DNA of 64,000 nt from the NCBI RefSeq assembly GCF_014198245.1, contig NZ_JACIHE010000001.1:124001-188000 (forward strand), given 5' to 3'. Of the stretch, positions 27,465-37,051 are shown piece after piece. The translations under genes were made by a program, and so were the position numbers. Origin of the DNA: Bradyrhizobium sp. cir1. Its GTDB lineage: Bacteria; Pseudomonadota; Alphaproteobacteria; Rhizobiales; Xanthobacteraceae. Position 1 is the stretch's first letter, and each line of letters starts with the position of its first letter. A model generated the notes under the pieces. The model searched no databases and was not told where the DNA came from. It worked only from the letters and a program-made list of their open reading frames with translations.

Positions 27465-27590
27465 GGGGCTGCCGGCGCAAAAGGCGGCGGGGAGCCCGGG
27501 CGCAACCCTGATATTCTGACGGCCCGGGCCGAATAGGGTTGATCCGACCCTCATGGCGGCTATGGTCGCGCCGAAAACGAGGGATTTGCC

Positions 27591-28439
27591 TTGAGCTCTT
27601 CGACGTCAACTGCGCCGGTCGTCACCATCGGCAAGGTCAAGTTCGGCAATGATCTGCCGATCTCGATCATTGCGGGCCCCTGTCAACTCGAAAGCCGCCA
27701 GCATGCGCTGGAGGTGGCTTCCGCGCTGAAGGAGATCGCGGCGCGGCTGAACATCGGCCTCGTCTACAAGACCTCATTCGACAAGGCCAACCGTACCAGC
27801 GCGTCGGCGGCGCGCGGGCTGGGCTTGGCGCAGTCGCTGCCGATCTTCGCCGAGATCCGATCCTCGCTCGGCCTGCCGGTGCTGACCGACGTGCACGAAG
27901 CCACGCAATGCGCCGAGGTGGCGCAGGCCGTGGACGTCCTGCAGATTCCGGCCTTCCTGTGCCGGCAGACCGATCTGCTGCTGGCGGCGGCCGCGACCGG
28001 CAAGGTCGTCAACGTCAAGAAGGGGCAGTTCCTGGCGCCGTGGGATATGGCGAACGTGGTCGCGAAGATCACCAGCGCCAACAATCCCAACGTCCTCGTT
28101 ACCGAGCGCGGTGCGTCCTTCGGCTACAACACGCTGGTCTCCGACATGCGCGCGCTGCCGATCTTGGCGCGCACCACCGGTGCGCCCGTGATCTTCGACG
28201 CCACCCATTCGGTACAGCAGCCGGGCGGGAAGGGGACCTCGTCGGGCGGTGAGCGCGAATTCGTGCCGGTGCTGGCACGCGCGGCTGTCGCGGTCGGCGT
28301 TGCCGGCGTCTTCATCGAGACCCATCCCGATCCTGATCGCGCGCCCTCCGACGGTCCCAACATGGTGCCGCTGCGCGAGTTCGAGGGACTGATCGCCAAG
28401 CTGATGGCGTTCGACGCGCTCGCAAAGAACCAGCGCTGA
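27591..28439 (+). CDS. kdsA: 3-deoxy-D-manno-octulosonate 8-phosphate synthase
   Basis: This 282-aa enzyme condenses phosphoenolpyruvate and arabinose-5-phosphate to KDO-8-phosphate for lipopolysaccharide. Conserved segments include [71 protein letters not shown] and [16 protein letters not shown]. The start is a TTG with GAGGG 7 nt upstream; the first ATG is far inside the domain. Its TGA overlaps the ATG of the MFS transporter gene by one base. Confidence 0.97.
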   Translation: MSSSTSTAPVVTIGKVKFGNDLPISIIAGPCQLESRQHALEVASALKEIAARLNIGLVYKTSFDKANRTSASAARGLGLAQSLPIFAEIRSSLGLPVLTDVHEATQCAEVAQAVDVLQIPAFLCRQTDLLLAAAATGKVVNVKKGQFLAPWDMANVVAKITSANNPNVLVTERGASFGYNTLVSDMRALPILARTTGAPVIFDATHSVQQPGGKGTSSGGEREFVPVLARAAVAVGVAGVFIETHPDPDRAPSDGPNMVPLREFEGLIAKLMAFDALAKNQR

Positions 28440-29647
28440 TGCAGCAAGGCGAGGCGCGGCCGCACGATCACGGCTTGCCGGCAGCGCTCTATGTCATTTC
28501 CGGGGCAAGCTTCGCCGCAGCGCTCTCGGCGCGCGCGCTCGATCCGGTGCTGCCGCATGTCGCCGAGGATTTCGGCGTCAGCATCGCGGCCGCGGCGGGC
28601 TTTGCCGCCGTGTTCGCCTTCACCTTCTCGATCATCCAGCCGGTGATCGGCGCGGCCGCCGATCTGTTCGGCAAGACGCGGCTGATGATCGCATGTCTCG
28701 CGTTGCTGGGCCTTGCCAACATCCTGGGCGCGTTCTCGACTTCGTTCTCGGTGCTGTTTGCCACGCGCATCCTCGCCGGCATCGGCTCCGGCGGCGTGTT
28801 TCCGGTGGCGCTGAGCCTGACCAGCGATCTGGTCGGGCCGGAGAAGCGTCAGGTCGCGATCAGCCGCACGCTCGCCGGCGCCATGACCGGCAATCTGCTC
28901 GGCGCCTCGGCTTCCGGCCTGATCGGCGATTTCCTCGGCTGGCGCGGCGTGCTGGCGGTGCTCGGCGTGCTCGTCATCGTCGCCTCGATCGCGGTCGCCG
29001 CCGGCTTTCGCGGCGCGAAGGTCAAGCATCCGCCGAAGACGAGCCTGTCCGCGCTGAAGGCGGGCTATCGCACCATCTTCACCAATCCCAATGCCTACGT
29101 GTGCTACTCGGCCGTGTTCGTCGAGGGCTGCTGCGTGCTCGGCCTGTTTCCCTATATCGCCTCGTTCCTGTTCGAGCTCGGGCAGACGTCGCTGTCGATC
29201 GCCGGCATCGTCATCGCGGGCTTTGCGGTCGGCGGCCTGTTCTACACGCTGACGGTGTCGCGGCTGCTGCCGTGGCTCGGCATGAAGGGAATGATGATCG
29301 CGGGCATGACCCTGGTGGCCTCGCAGCTCGTCGCCGTCGCCTTTGGTCCGCGCTGGGAGGTTCAGGCGCTGAGCCTCGTCGTCATGGGCTGGGGGTTCTA
29401 TATTGCCCACGGCTGCCTTCAGGTGTTCGCCAGCGAACTGTCGATCGGGGCGCGGGCGACGGCGATGTCGCTGCATTCCTTCTTCTTCTTCATGGGGCAG
29501 ACTGTGGGGCCAATCGCCTATGGCCTCGGTCTCCAGCATGGCGGCAAGGTTCCGACGCTGCTCGTGAGCGCTGCAATCATGGTGGTGCTGGGCCTGGTCT
29601 GCGCCCGGCTGCTCAGGCAGCGGGCACCGTCCGACGCGCTGGCCTGA
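28439..29647 (+). CDS. MFS transporter
   Basis: This is a 402-aa major facilitator protein with twelve predicted helices. The loop-2/3 motif is recognisable as GAAADLFGKTRLM, and helix 4 begins RILAGIGSGGVFPVALS. It resembles small-molecule or drug exporters of the DHA1 type, but the substrate is unknown. The ATG overlaps the kdsA stop. Its last 325 bp are repeated in decayed form at 33911-34235, on the far side of the AraC-BVMO-esterase block. Confidence 0.9.
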   Translation: MQQGEARPHDHGLPAALYVISGASFAAALSARALDPVLPHVAEDFGVSIAAAAGFAAVFAFTFSIIQPVIGAAADLFGKTRLMIACLALLGLANILGAFSTSFSVLFATRILAGIGSGGVFPVALSLTSDLVGPEKRQVAISRTLAGAMTGNLLGASASGLIGDFLGWRGVLAVLGVLVIVASIAVAAGFRGAKVKHPPKTSLSALKAGYRTIFTNPNAYVCYSAVFVEGCCVLGLFPYIASFLFELGQTSLSIAGIVIAGFAVGGLFYTLTVSRLLPWLGMKGMMIAGMTLVASQLVAVAFGPRWEVQALSLVVMGWGFYIAHGCLQVFASELSIGARATAMSLHSFFFFMGQTVGPIAYGLGLQHGGKVPTLLVSAAIMVVLGLVCARLLRQRAPSDALA

Positions 29648-29696
29648 CGGACGGCGACCCGATGCATATCCGGTTCGCAGGACTCGGTGGAGGAGG

Positions 29697-30584
29697 CTAG
29701 CTCACGCAGTTCTTGCGATACTCGGCCGGCGTGACGTTCATGTGTCTGCGGAAAATCCGATTGAGATGGCTTTGATCGGAAAATCCGCTCAAGAGCGCAA
29801 TTTCCTTCAGGGCGAGCCGATCCTTGCGCAGATGTTGGCGGGCGCGCTCCACCTTGCGGCTCAGGACATAGGCATGCGGCCGCATGCCATAGTGCACCTG
29901 GAACTTGCGCGCGAACTGCACCGGCGAGCAGTTGCAGATATTGGCTAGCTCCTCGAGCGTGATGTTCCTGGAGATGTTCTGTTCGACATAGTCCTCGATC
30001 AGCCTTGCATGCGCTGGCCTGAAGCGCCCCTGCGGACAGGGCAGCTTGAATTCCACCGAGGCATATTTTCGCAAGATGTGCACGCTCGCCTGAAGTGCCA
30101 GCGCATCGTAGCAGAGCCGGCCGCCCGGACCGCCTTCGGACACTTCCTGCACCATCCGGTCGCCGATCCAGGTCAGCACGGGATCTTCGATCCTGAGCAG
30201 ATCGTGGAGTTCGACGCTTCCTGAGTCGCGGTCGAATGCCTCGCTCGCGGTCTTCGTCATCAGGCTCGGCGAGATGTAGAAATGGCTGACTTCGAGGTCA
30301 TTGCTCCAGCGCCAGTTCGAAGGCTCCGCACGTGTCAGCAGGGTTGTGACGCCGCGTCCGACGTGATCCTGCTTCCAGGCGCCGGTCACACGGCGGTTCA
30401 TCGACGTTGTGCCTTCGCGGTAGACGACGATCAGGAAATTCTCGGAAGGCGGCACCCAGATGTCGGACGGCGCATAGCGGAAGACGCGCAGCCGAAAGTC
30501 AGTCTTGCCCACCGCCGAACTGTCCAGCATCAATTGGCCGGGAGCGTAACGTGGCAGCTCTTCGACCGTGATGAATTGGCCCAT
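29697..30584 (-). CDS. AraC-family transcriptional regulator
   Basis: This is a 295-aa regulator. The N-terminal ligand-sensing half (1-185) is not strongly similar to a known effector domain. The C-terminal AraC DNA-binding domain (about 193-292) has both helix-turn-helix units, with ITLEELANICNCSPVQFARKF and LKEIALLSGFSDQSHLNRIF, then RRHMNVTPAEYRK. AAGGAG lies 9 nt before the ATG. It is transcribed divergently from the Baeyer-Villiger monooxygenase gene and is the likely regulator of that gene and the esterase gene. Confidence 0.93.
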   Translation of the reverse strand: MGQFITVEELPRYAPGQLMLDSSAVGKTDFRLRVFRYAPSDIWVPPSENFLIVVYREGTTSMNRRVTGAWKQDHVGRGVTTLLTRAEPSNWRWSNDLEVSHFYISPSLMTKTASEAFDRDSGSVELHDLLRIEDPVLTWIGDRMVQEVSEGGPGGRLCYDALALQASVHILRKYASVEFKLPCPQGRFRPAHARLIEDYVEQNISRNITLEELANICNCSPVQFARKFQVHYGMRPHAYVLSRKVERARQHLRKDRLALKEIALLSGFSDQSHLNRIFRRHMNVTPAEYRKNCVS

Positions 30585-30899
30585 CGCGCGAGACTCCTTC
30601 CCTGAATTCTAAGGCGCGGTTGACCGCTTCTGCTTCTCATTGGCCGAACGGCGGCGACGAGCATAAGCCGGTTTTGCCATTTGCCAAGCGAGCCGTCTTG
30701 CCGAACTGCAGTACCGGCGAGGGAGCGTGCGGCTTCGTTCAAAGAATTGTCCGATTTGTTCAAGCTCCAGCCGCCGGAATACTCATAGCTTTCCCCCATC
30801 CCGTACTGACGGGATCAACAATGACGCGCTGCACCACCATCCGATCGCATGATGGGTGGGGAAGGTCGTGCGCACTCAAAAACCACCGAGGAGGAAAAA
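30585..30899. promoter_or_regulatory. Divergent promoter region between the AraC gene and the BVMO gene
   Basis: These 315 bases separate two divergent starts. A short perfect dyad, ATCCCGT-ACTG-ACGGGAT, lies near 30799-30816. An AGGAGG at 30888-30893 serves the monooxygenase. AraC-type regulators usually bind direct repeats; none was clear by eye. Confidence 0.4.
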
Positions 30900-32540
30900 A
30901 TGGCGGAAGCCCTGACCAAATCCAATGGAAGCAACGGTTCGCATGGAACAGTGAGGTTCGATGCCGTGGTTGTCGGAGCCGGCGTCGCCGGGCTCTATCA
31001 ACTCTATCGTCTGCGCGAGCAGGGATTAAGCGTCAGGGGGATCGACGCCGCGTCAGGCGTCGGCGGAACCTGGTATTGGAATCGATATCCCGGCGCGCGC
31101 TTCGACTCCGAGGCCTACATCTATCAGTATCTTTTCTCCGAGGAGCTCTACAAGGGTTGGAGCTGGAGCGAGAAGTTTCCGGGTCAGCCCGAAATCGAAC
31201 GCTGGATGAACTACGTCGCCGACCGTCTCGATCTGCGCAAGGACATCCAGTTCAGCACGACGGTCAAGAGCGCGCATTTCAACGAGGCCACGCAGCGCTG
31301 GCTGGTCACGACCGACCGGGGCGACGTGATCGACACCCAGTTTCTGGTCACCTGCTGCGGCATGCTGTCGGCTCCCTACGTGTCGTTTCCGGGGCAGGAG
31401 ACCTTCAAGGGGCAGTTGTTCCATACGGCGCGCTGGCCGAAGCAGCCTGTCGACCTCGCAGGCAAGCGCGTCGGAGTCATCGGCAACGGTGCGACCGGCA
31501 TCCAGGTCATCCAGACGATCGGCGGCGATGTCGGCCATCTCAAGGTGTTCATCCGCACGCCGCAATACATCATCCCGATGAAGAATCCGAAATTTGGAGC
31601 CGCGGATGTCGAGGACTACAAGTCGAGGTTCAAGTCGCTCACCGAACGCCTGCCGCGCACTTTCACCGGCTTTGAATACGACTTCGAGCACGCCTGGGCA
31701 GACCTCACGCCGGAGCGCCGCCGCGCGGTGATCGAGGCTTGCTGGAATGACGGTTCCCTGAAGCTATGGATATCCTCGTTCGCCGAGCTGTTCTTCGACC
31801 CGGAGGTCAATGCCGAGATCTCCGAATTCGTGCGCGGGAAGATGCGCGAGCGGCTCGGGGATCCGAAACTGTGCGATGCTTTGATTCCTGCCGAATATGG
31901 GTTCGGAACGCACCGTGTACCGCTCGAGCAGAACTTCCTCGAGGTCTTCCATCGTCCCAACGTCGAGATCGTCAGCGTCAAGAGCAATCCGATCGATCGC
32001 GTAACGCCCACGGGTATTCAGACCGCTGACGGTACGGTTCATGAGCTGGATATCATTGTCCTTGCAACCGGCTTCGACGCCGGCACCGGTGCCTTGACGC
32101 GCATCGATATCAGGGGCCGCGGCGGTCGCTCGCTGAGGGAGGACTGGGGCAGGGACATCCGCACCACGATGGGCCTGCAGGTTCACGGCTATCCCAACCT
32201 GTTCACGACCGCCGTTCCGCTCGCTCCGTCGGCCGCGCTGTGCAACATGACCACGTGCCTGCAGCAGCAGGTCGAATGGATCGATGACTGCATCAAGTAC
32301 ATGCGCAGCAAGGATCTGAAGGTGGTCGAGCCGACAAAGGACGCCCAGGACAGCTGGGTGGCCCATCACGACGAGATCGCGAACGCGACGCTGATCGCGA
32401 AAACCAATTCCTGGTACCTGGGCTCGAACGTCGAAGGCAAGCCGCGCCGTGTCTTGTCGTACTGCGGCGGCGTCGGCGCGTATCGGCAGAAGTGCGACGA
32501 GGTCGCGATGAACGGTTACGAGGGCTTCGTGATGCAGTGA
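30900..32540 (+). CDS. Flavin-containing Baeyer-Villiger monooxygenase
   Basis: This is a 546-aa FAD/NADPH monooxygenase of the cyclohexanone monooxygenase type, which inserts oxygen next to a ketone to form an ester or lactone. It has an N-terminal FAD Rossmann motif GAGVAGLY, then [15 protein letters not shown], the BVMO fingerprint [12 protein letters not shown] (residues about 169-180, fitting FxGxxxHTxxWP), a second Rossmann motif GNGATGIQ, and ATGFD near residue 390. AGGAGG 6 nt before ATG 30900 decides the start. A serine esterase follows, which could hydrolyse the ester product. Confidence 0.95.
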   Translation: MAEALTKSNGSNGSHGTVRFDAVVVGAGVAGLYQLYRLREQGLSVRGIDAASGVGGTWYWNRYPGARFDSEAYIYQYLFSEELYKGWSWSEKFPGQPEIERWMNYVADRLDLRKDIQFSTTVKSAHFNEATQRWLVTTDRGDVIDTQFLVTCCGMLSAPYVSFPGQETFKGQLFHTARWPKQPVDLAGKRVGVIGNGATGIQVIQTIGGDVGHLKVFIRTPQYIIPMKNPKFGAADVEDYKSRFKSLTERLPRTFTGFEYDFEHAWADLTPERRRAVIEACWNDGSLKLWISSFAELFFDPEVNAEISEFVRGKMRERLGDPKLCDALIPAEYGFGTHRVPLEQNFLEVFHRPNVEIVSVKSNPIDRVTPTGIQTADGTVHELDIIVLATGFDAGTGALTRIDIRGRGGRSLREDWGRDIRTTMGLQVHGYPNLFTTAVPLAPSAALCNMTTCLQQQVEWIDDCIKYMRSKDLKVVEPTKDAQDSWVAHHDEIANATLIAKTNSWYLGSNVEGKPRRVLSYCGGVGAYRQKCDEVAMNGYEGFVMQ

Positions 32541-32596
32541 GCGCTCGCGACGCGAGCATCGACCACATCAATCAATCCAGCACGGGAAGCACAATC

Positions 32597-33790
32597 ATGA
32601 TCATGAATTTTGACGCGACGGCAGATGCCGTTCTCGACGGCGTCGTCACATCCACGCCGCGTGTGCCCGGCGTTGTCGCAATGGTGACGGACCGCCGGCG
32701 CAACATCTATGAAGGCGCGGCCGGCAAACGCCGCCTCGATCAGCCAGCGGACATGACCACCGACAGTGTCTTTGCCATTTTCTCCACGACCAAGGCGATT
32801 ACCGGCACGGCCGTTCTGCAACTCGTCGAGGAGGGCAAGCTCGATCTCGATGCGCCCGCGAAGCGCTACGCGAACGAGATCGGAAAGCTGCAGGTGATCG
32901 AGGGCTTCGATGCAGCGGGCGAGCCGATCCTGCGTGCACCGAAGCGCGATGTTACCACGCGCATGCTGATGACCCACACGGCGGGCCTGAGCTACGATTT
33001 CATCAACCACACCTATAACCGACTGGCCCAGGAGAAGGGGCAGCCCAGCGTGATCACCGCGACCAAGGCCTGCCTGATGACCCCGCTGCTGTTCGATCCC
33101 GGCGAGCGCTGGGACTATGGGACAAATCTCGACTGGTGCGGCCAGATCGTCGAGGCCATCACGGGCAAGCGACTCGGTGAAGTCTTCAAGACGCGCATCT
33201 TCGAACCGCTCGGGATCAAGGACATGACCTTCGAGCTGACCGACGCGATGCGCCAGAAACTGGCCGGCATCCACGCGCGAAACGCCGACGGGTCGCTGAC
33301 GCCGATGGATTTCGAGCTTCCGGCAAAGCCCGAAGTCCATATGGGCGGCCACGGCCTGTACGGCACGGTCGGCGACTACATGCGATTCATCCGCATGTGG
33401 CTGAATGACGGGGCTGGCGAGCACGGCCGCGTGCTGAAAGCCGAAACCGTCCGGATGGCGGAGAAGAACCATCTGGGCGACAGGAAGGTAACGCCTATCA
33501 CGGGTGTCATCCCGTCGCTGTGCAACGACGCGGAATTCTTTCCGGGCCAATCCAAATCCTGGGCGCTGAGCTTCATGGTCAACGACGAGGAAGCCCCGAC
33601 GGGACGTCCCGCCGGCGCGCTGGGCTGGGCCGGGCTTGCCAACTTGTTCTATTGGATCGATCGGCAGAACAACGTCGGCGGGTTCTGGGCCACCCAGATT
33701 CTGCCCTTCGGCGATCCGATATCGTTCATCGGCTATATGAACTTCGAGACGGCGTTCTACCAGAGCCTGAGGCAGCGCTTGGCTAGCTAG
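32597..33790 (+). CDS. Beta-lactamase-fold serine hydrolase, family VIII esterase-like
   Basis: This is a 397-aa protein with the class C beta-lactamase fold. The nucleophile motif SxxK is Ser63-Thr-Thr-Lys66, and a Tyr-containing WDYGTNLDW segment is in the position of the YxN motif. There is no signal peptide, which suits a cytoplasmic family VIII esterase rather than an antibiotic resistance enzyme. It starts 56 nt after the monooxygenase, on the same strand, and a hairpin terminator follows. The pair would convert ketone to ester to acid and alcohol. Substrate range is not predictable. Confidence 0.9.
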   Translation: MIMNFDATADAVLDGVVTSTPRVPGVVAMVTDRRRNIYEGAAGKRRLDQPADMTTDSVFAIFSTTKAITGTAVLQLVEEGKLDLDAPAKRYANEIGKLQVIEGFDAAGEPILRAPKRDVTTRMLMTHTAGLSYDFINHTYNRLAQEKGQPSVITATKACLMTPLLFDPGERWDYGTNLDWCGQIVEAITGKRLGEVFKTRIFEPLGIKDMTFELTDAMRQKLAGIHARNADGSLTPMDFELPAKPEVHMGGHGLYGTVGDYMRFIRMWLNDGAGEHGRVLKAETVRMAEKNHLGDRKVTPITGVIPSLCNDAEFFPGQSKSWALSFMVNDEEAPTGRPAGALGWAGLANLFYWIDRQNNVGGFWATQILPFGDPISFIGYMNFETAFYQSLRQRLAS

Positions 33791-33806
33791 GACCATGATG
33801 CGAGAG

Positions 33807-33837
33807 CGGCCTCGTCGCTGTCGGCCGAGGCCGTTTT
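33807..33837 (+). terminator. Rho-independent terminator after the esterase gene
   Basis: CGGCCTCG (33807-33814) pairs with CGAGGCCG (33826-33833), and TTTT follows directly. It ends the BVMO-esterase transcript. Confidence 0.75.
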
Positions 33838-33910
33838 CTCTCGACGGTCAACGTGACCGAGCTATGCCCTGGGCCCGCCCGCGAGACGGCGCGTCGCCTT
33901 GCTCGGGGCA

Positions 33911-34235
33911 CCTCGCAACTCGTCGCCGTGGCCTTTGGCCCGCGCCGGGAGGTTCAGGCGCTGAACCCCGTCGCCATGGGCTAGGGGTTCTGCATCGCCC
34001 ATGACTGCCTCCAGGTCTTCGCCAGCGAGCTGTCGGTCGAGGCGCGCGCGACCGCGCTGTCGCTGCATTCGTTCTTCTTCTTCATGGGGCAGACGGTCGG
34101 GCCGCTCGCCTACGGCTTTGGGCTTCAGCACGCCGGTAAGTTGCGACCTTGCTCGCGAGCGCCGCGATCATGGTGGTGCTGGGTCTCGTCTGCGCGCGGC
34201 TGCTCAAGCAGCGGGCGCCCTCCGACGCGCGTTGA
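33911..34235 (+). pseudogene. Decayed 3' fragment of an MFS transporter gene, duplicate of 29322-29647
   Basis: The segment aligns with the last third of the intact transporter gene upstream at roughly 85% nucleotide identity by eye. A tryptophan codon is now TAG (ATGGGCTAGGGG), and one base is missing near 34140 (AAGTTGCGAC against AAGGTTCCGAC). The final residues again read QRAPSDA. No 5' part is present; similarity stops abruptly at about 33911. It is non-functional and marks one edge of the inserted AraC-BVMO-esterase block. Confidence 0.85.
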
Positions 34236-34296
34236 AGTCCGTTCGGTGACTTGAGCGGGGCGTCGTCCCTCACCACGACACCTCCGCCAGCGTATG

Positions 34297-34314
34297 CATG
34301 GCACGCGAATTGCT
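34297..34314 (+). promoter_or_regulatory. Sigma-54 (RpoN) -24/-12 promoter for the glutaminase gene
   Basis: TGGCACG-CGAA-TTGCT fits the RpoN consensus exactly, with GG at 34300-34301 and GC at 34312-34313. A transcript starting near 34325 would leave a leader of about 20 nt before GTG 34345 and would exclude the ATG at 34294 as start. Confidence 0.8.
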
Positions 34315-34344
34315 TTGATTTTGGGCAAATCGAGGTGTGAGATC

Positions 34345-36219
34345 GTGGACGCCCAGACCAGCCGTTCCGCCAGCGCAGCCAGCACGCCCCGCTTGACCGG
34401 ATATCTCACCAAGCCACCGCTGCGGCGTTTCCTCACCGATTGCCACGCCGAATTCCGGACCGACAATTCCGGCGAGCTCGCCGACTACATCCCCGAGCTG
34501 AAGCGCGCCAATCCCGCTCATTTCGGCATCGCGCTCGTCACCATCGACGGCCATGTCTACGAGGTCGGCGACAGCGACGTGCCGTTCACGATCCAGTCGG
34601 TGTCCAAAGCCTTCGTCTTCGCGCTGGCGCTGGAGATGGTCGGTGAGGAGCGTGTCGCGGCCACCATCGGCGTCGAGCCGAGCGGCGAAGCCTTCAACTC
34701 GATCCGGCTCACCAACGACAACCGTCCTTTCAATCCCATGGTCAATGCCGGCGCCATCGCCTGCTCGGGCCTGATCTATGAGGTGGACGGGAAGGGCGCC
34801 TTCGAGCGTGTCCGCGCCAAGCTCAGCCAGTTCGCCGGGCGCGAGCTCGGCGTCGATGAGGCCGTGCATGCCTCGGAGACCGCGACCGGCAACCGCAACC
34901 GGGCGATTGCCTGGCTGCTGCGGAATTACGCGGTGCTGCCCGACGACGTCGATGCCGTGCTCGACGTCTATTTCCGCCAATGCGCGATCCTCGTCACCGC
35001 CCGCGACCTCGCCGTGATGGCGGCAACGCTCGCCAATCGCGGCATCAATCCAGTGACAGGTGTCCAGGTCATCACGCCGAACATCGTCGCGCGCACGCTG
35101 TCGGTGATGACGAGCTCGGGCATGTACGACTATGCCGGCGAGTGGACCTATCGCGTCGGCATTCCCGCCAAGAGCGGCGTCGGTGGCGGCATCGTCGCGG
35201 CGCTGCCCTCGCAGCTTGGCCTCGGCACCTTCTCGCCGCTGCTCGACAACCATTTCAACAGCGTGCGCGGCCTGAAGGTCTGCGAGGCGCTGTCGGCGCG
35301 GTTCGACCTGCACATGCTCAACCGCAACGCGGACGTGCGTACCAGCATCATGGCGGACTACGACGTCTACGGCATCTCTTCGCGCCGCAGCCGCCAGCCG
35401 CACGAGCAGCAGATCCTCGACGAACGCCACAGCGACATCCGCGTGCTGGAGCTGGTCGGTGCGATGAATTTCGGTACGATCGACTACGTCACGCGAAGGC
35501 TCACCAGCGAGCCGCCGAATGCGCCGCTCCTGATCATCGATTTCCGCCGCGTCCCCGACATCACCGCGGCCGGCGCCGAGCTGCTCGGCGAGACGCTGAC
35601 CGCGCTCGGCAATTCCGGCGTCACCGCCATCCTGTCCGGCTTCGAGGAGAGCTCCGCGGTGTGGACGGCGATCGCCGCGCGCACGGCCGAGCCGCGCCGG
35701 CTGCGCCACTTCGCGCTGCTCGATGATGCCATCGAATGGGCCGAGGACCAGGTGATATACCGCTTCGGCGGCTTCACCGACGTCAAGGAGAGCGCGCATC
35801 TCGGCGAGCAGGCGCTACTCGCCGAGCTCGACGCGGAGGAGATCGCCGCCATCGTCAAGCTCTCGACCACGCGGCATTACGCGGCCGGCCAGCGCATCAT
35901 CGCCGTCGGCGAGCCGGCCAATTCGCTGTTCTTTCTCCAGAGCGGCATGGTCAGCGTGAAGCTGCGCAGCGGCGTGCGCCTCGCATCTCTCGGTCCCGGC
36001 ATGGAGTTCGGCGAGATGGCGATCCTGGAGCAAAGCCGCAGCGCCGACGTTCTCGCCGATACGCCCGTCACCTGCCTCGAGCTGCCGCTCGACAGCTTTG
36101 CCGACTACCGCCGCCTGCACCCGGAGACGTCGCTGAAGATCATGCGCAATCTCGCCGCGATCCTGGCGCGGCGGCTGGTTGCAGCCAATGCGAAGGTCGA
36201 TCTCCTGAGCGCGTATTAG
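34345..36219 (+). CDS. glsA: Glutaminase fused to STAS and cyclic-nucleotide-binding domains
   Basis: This is a 624-aa three-domain protein. Residues 1 to about 320 are a serine-dependent glutaminase (glutamine to glutamate plus ammonia) with the nucleophile motif Ser85-Val-Ser-Lys88, NDNRPFNPMVNAGAI and PAKSGVGGGI. Residues about 355-460 form a STAS domain (LIIDFRRVPDITAAGAELL). Residues about 475-605 form a cAMP-type binding domain (GEPANSLFFLQSGMVSVKL, GPGMEFGEMAILEQSRSADV). The canonical enzyme is only about 310 aa. GTG 34345 is preferred over ATG 34294 because a perfect sigma-54 promoter overlaps the latter. Binding of a nucleotide could tune glutaminase activity. Confidence 0.93.
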   Translation: MDAQTSRSASAASTPRLTGYLTKPPLRRFLTDCHAEFRTDNSGELADYIPELKRANPAHFGIALVTIDGHVYEVGDSDVPFTIQSVSKAFVFALALEMVGEERVAATIGVEPSGEAFNSIRLTNDNRPFNPMVNAGAIACSGLIYEVDGKGAFERVRAKLSQFAGRELGVDEAVHASETATGNRNRAIAWLLRNYAVLPDDVDAVLDVYFRQCAILVTARDLAVMAATLANRGINPVTGVQVITPNIVARTLSVMTSSGMYDYAGEWTYRVGIPAKSGVGGGIVAALPSQLGLGTFSPLLDNHFNSVRGLKVCEALSARFDLHMLNRNADVRTSIMADYDVYGISSRRSRQPHEQQILDERHSDIRVLELVGAMNFGTIDYVTRRLTSEPPNAPLLIIDFRRVPDITAAGAELLGETLTALGNSGVTAILSGFEESSAVWTAIAARTAEPRRLRHFALLDDAIEWAEDQVIYRFGGFTDVKESAHLGEQALLAELDAEEIAAIVKLSTTRHYAAGQRIIAVGEPANSLFFLQSGMVSVKLRSGVRLASLGPGMEFGEMAILEQSRSADVLADTPVTCLELPLDSFADYRRLHPETSLKIMRNLAAILARRLVAANAKVDLLSAY

Positions 36220-36237
36220 GGCGTACCGAGAGCCGCG

Positions 36238-37035
36238 CTATTTCGCTCCGCCAGCCGGGATCGGCTCCATTCCGCTCGCGATGATCGCTTCGCGTGCGGC
36301 GGGGGAGGCGAGGAAGTTTATCAAAGCGCGGCCGGCTTCGGGCTCCTTCGAACCGGTCGCGATCCCGGCCGAGAAGATCGTGATCTTCTGCAATTCGTTC
36401 GGCAGGGGACCTACGATGTCGATGCCCTTCACGGGCTTCAGTTCGCTGATCTGCTGAAAGCCGAGTTCGGCCTCGCCATGCGCGATGATCTCGCCGACCG
36501 GCGTTGCCGGAATCTTGCGCGCCTTGTCCTTCATGATTTCGGCAATGCCGAGCTTGTCGAACATCTCGGTCGAGACGTAGACGCCGCTGGCGCTGTCGGA
36601 ATAGGCGATCGTCTTCGCCGCCAGCAGCGCGCGCTTGACCGCGTCGACCGAGCTGATGTCCGGCTTCGGCGCGCCCGATTTCACGGCGATCCCGATCGGT
36701 GACCTCGTGAGATCGACCTGGCTGCCGGCCACGACCTTGCCCTTGCTCGCGAGGTCGTTGAGGGCATAGCCAACCATGATCAGGACATCGGCCGGCTCGC
36801 CGCGTTCGAGCCGGACCGGAATTGCATTGGTGGTGGTGCCCATCGAGGGCCCGAACGCCGTCAGCACCTTGTTGCCGGTGGCCTTCTCGAACTCCGGCAC
36901 GAGCGCCTGATAGGCCGCCGTCAATCCGCCCGAGATCATCACGCGGACCTCGGCAGCGTCAGACGCGCCGGAGAGCCACAGGACGCCCAGAACGCCCAGG
37001 GCGACGTTGCGGAATGTTGCTGACATCGTTTTCAT
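36238..37035 (-). CDS. ModA-like periplasmic substrate-binding protein
   Basis: This is a 265-aa protein with a signal peptide (about residues 1-27, ending GASDAAE). The fold and segments such as VMISGGLTAAYQALVPEFEKA, split as VMISGGL and LVPEFEKA, plus VGEIIAHGEAELGFQQISE are typical of the molybdate/tungstate-binding ModA family and its relatives. No ABC permease or ATPase gene adjoins it, so the ligand is uncertain and may be another oxyanion. GAGAAG about 7 nt before ATG 37035 supports the start; longer in-frame extensions lack sense. queF follows upstream on the same strand, 16 nt away. Confidence 0.85.
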   Translation of the reverse strand: MKTMSATFRNVALGVLGVLWLSGASDAAEVRVMISGGLTAAYQALVPEFEKATGNKVLTAFGPSMGTTTNAIPVRLERGEPADVLIMVGYALNDLASKGKVVAGSQVDLTRSPIGIAVKSGAPKPDISSVDAVKRALLAAKTIAYSDSASGVYVSTEMFDKLGIAEIMKDKARKIPATPVGEIIAHGEAELGFQQISELKPVKGIDIVGPLPNELQKITIFSAGIATGSKEPEAGRALINFLASPAAREAIIASGMEPIPAGGAK

Positions 37036-37051
37036 TGTTGTTCTTCTCTTA

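Noticed and set aside
32597..33790. Antibiotic-resistance beta-lactamase
   Set aside because: There is no signal peptide, and pairing with a Baeyer-Villiger monooxygenase points to a family VIII-type esterase.
29648..33910. Insertion sequence or integrase-borne island
   Set aside because: No transposase, integrase, terminal inverted repeat or tRNA attachment site is visible; only the duplicated transporter 3' end marks the block.
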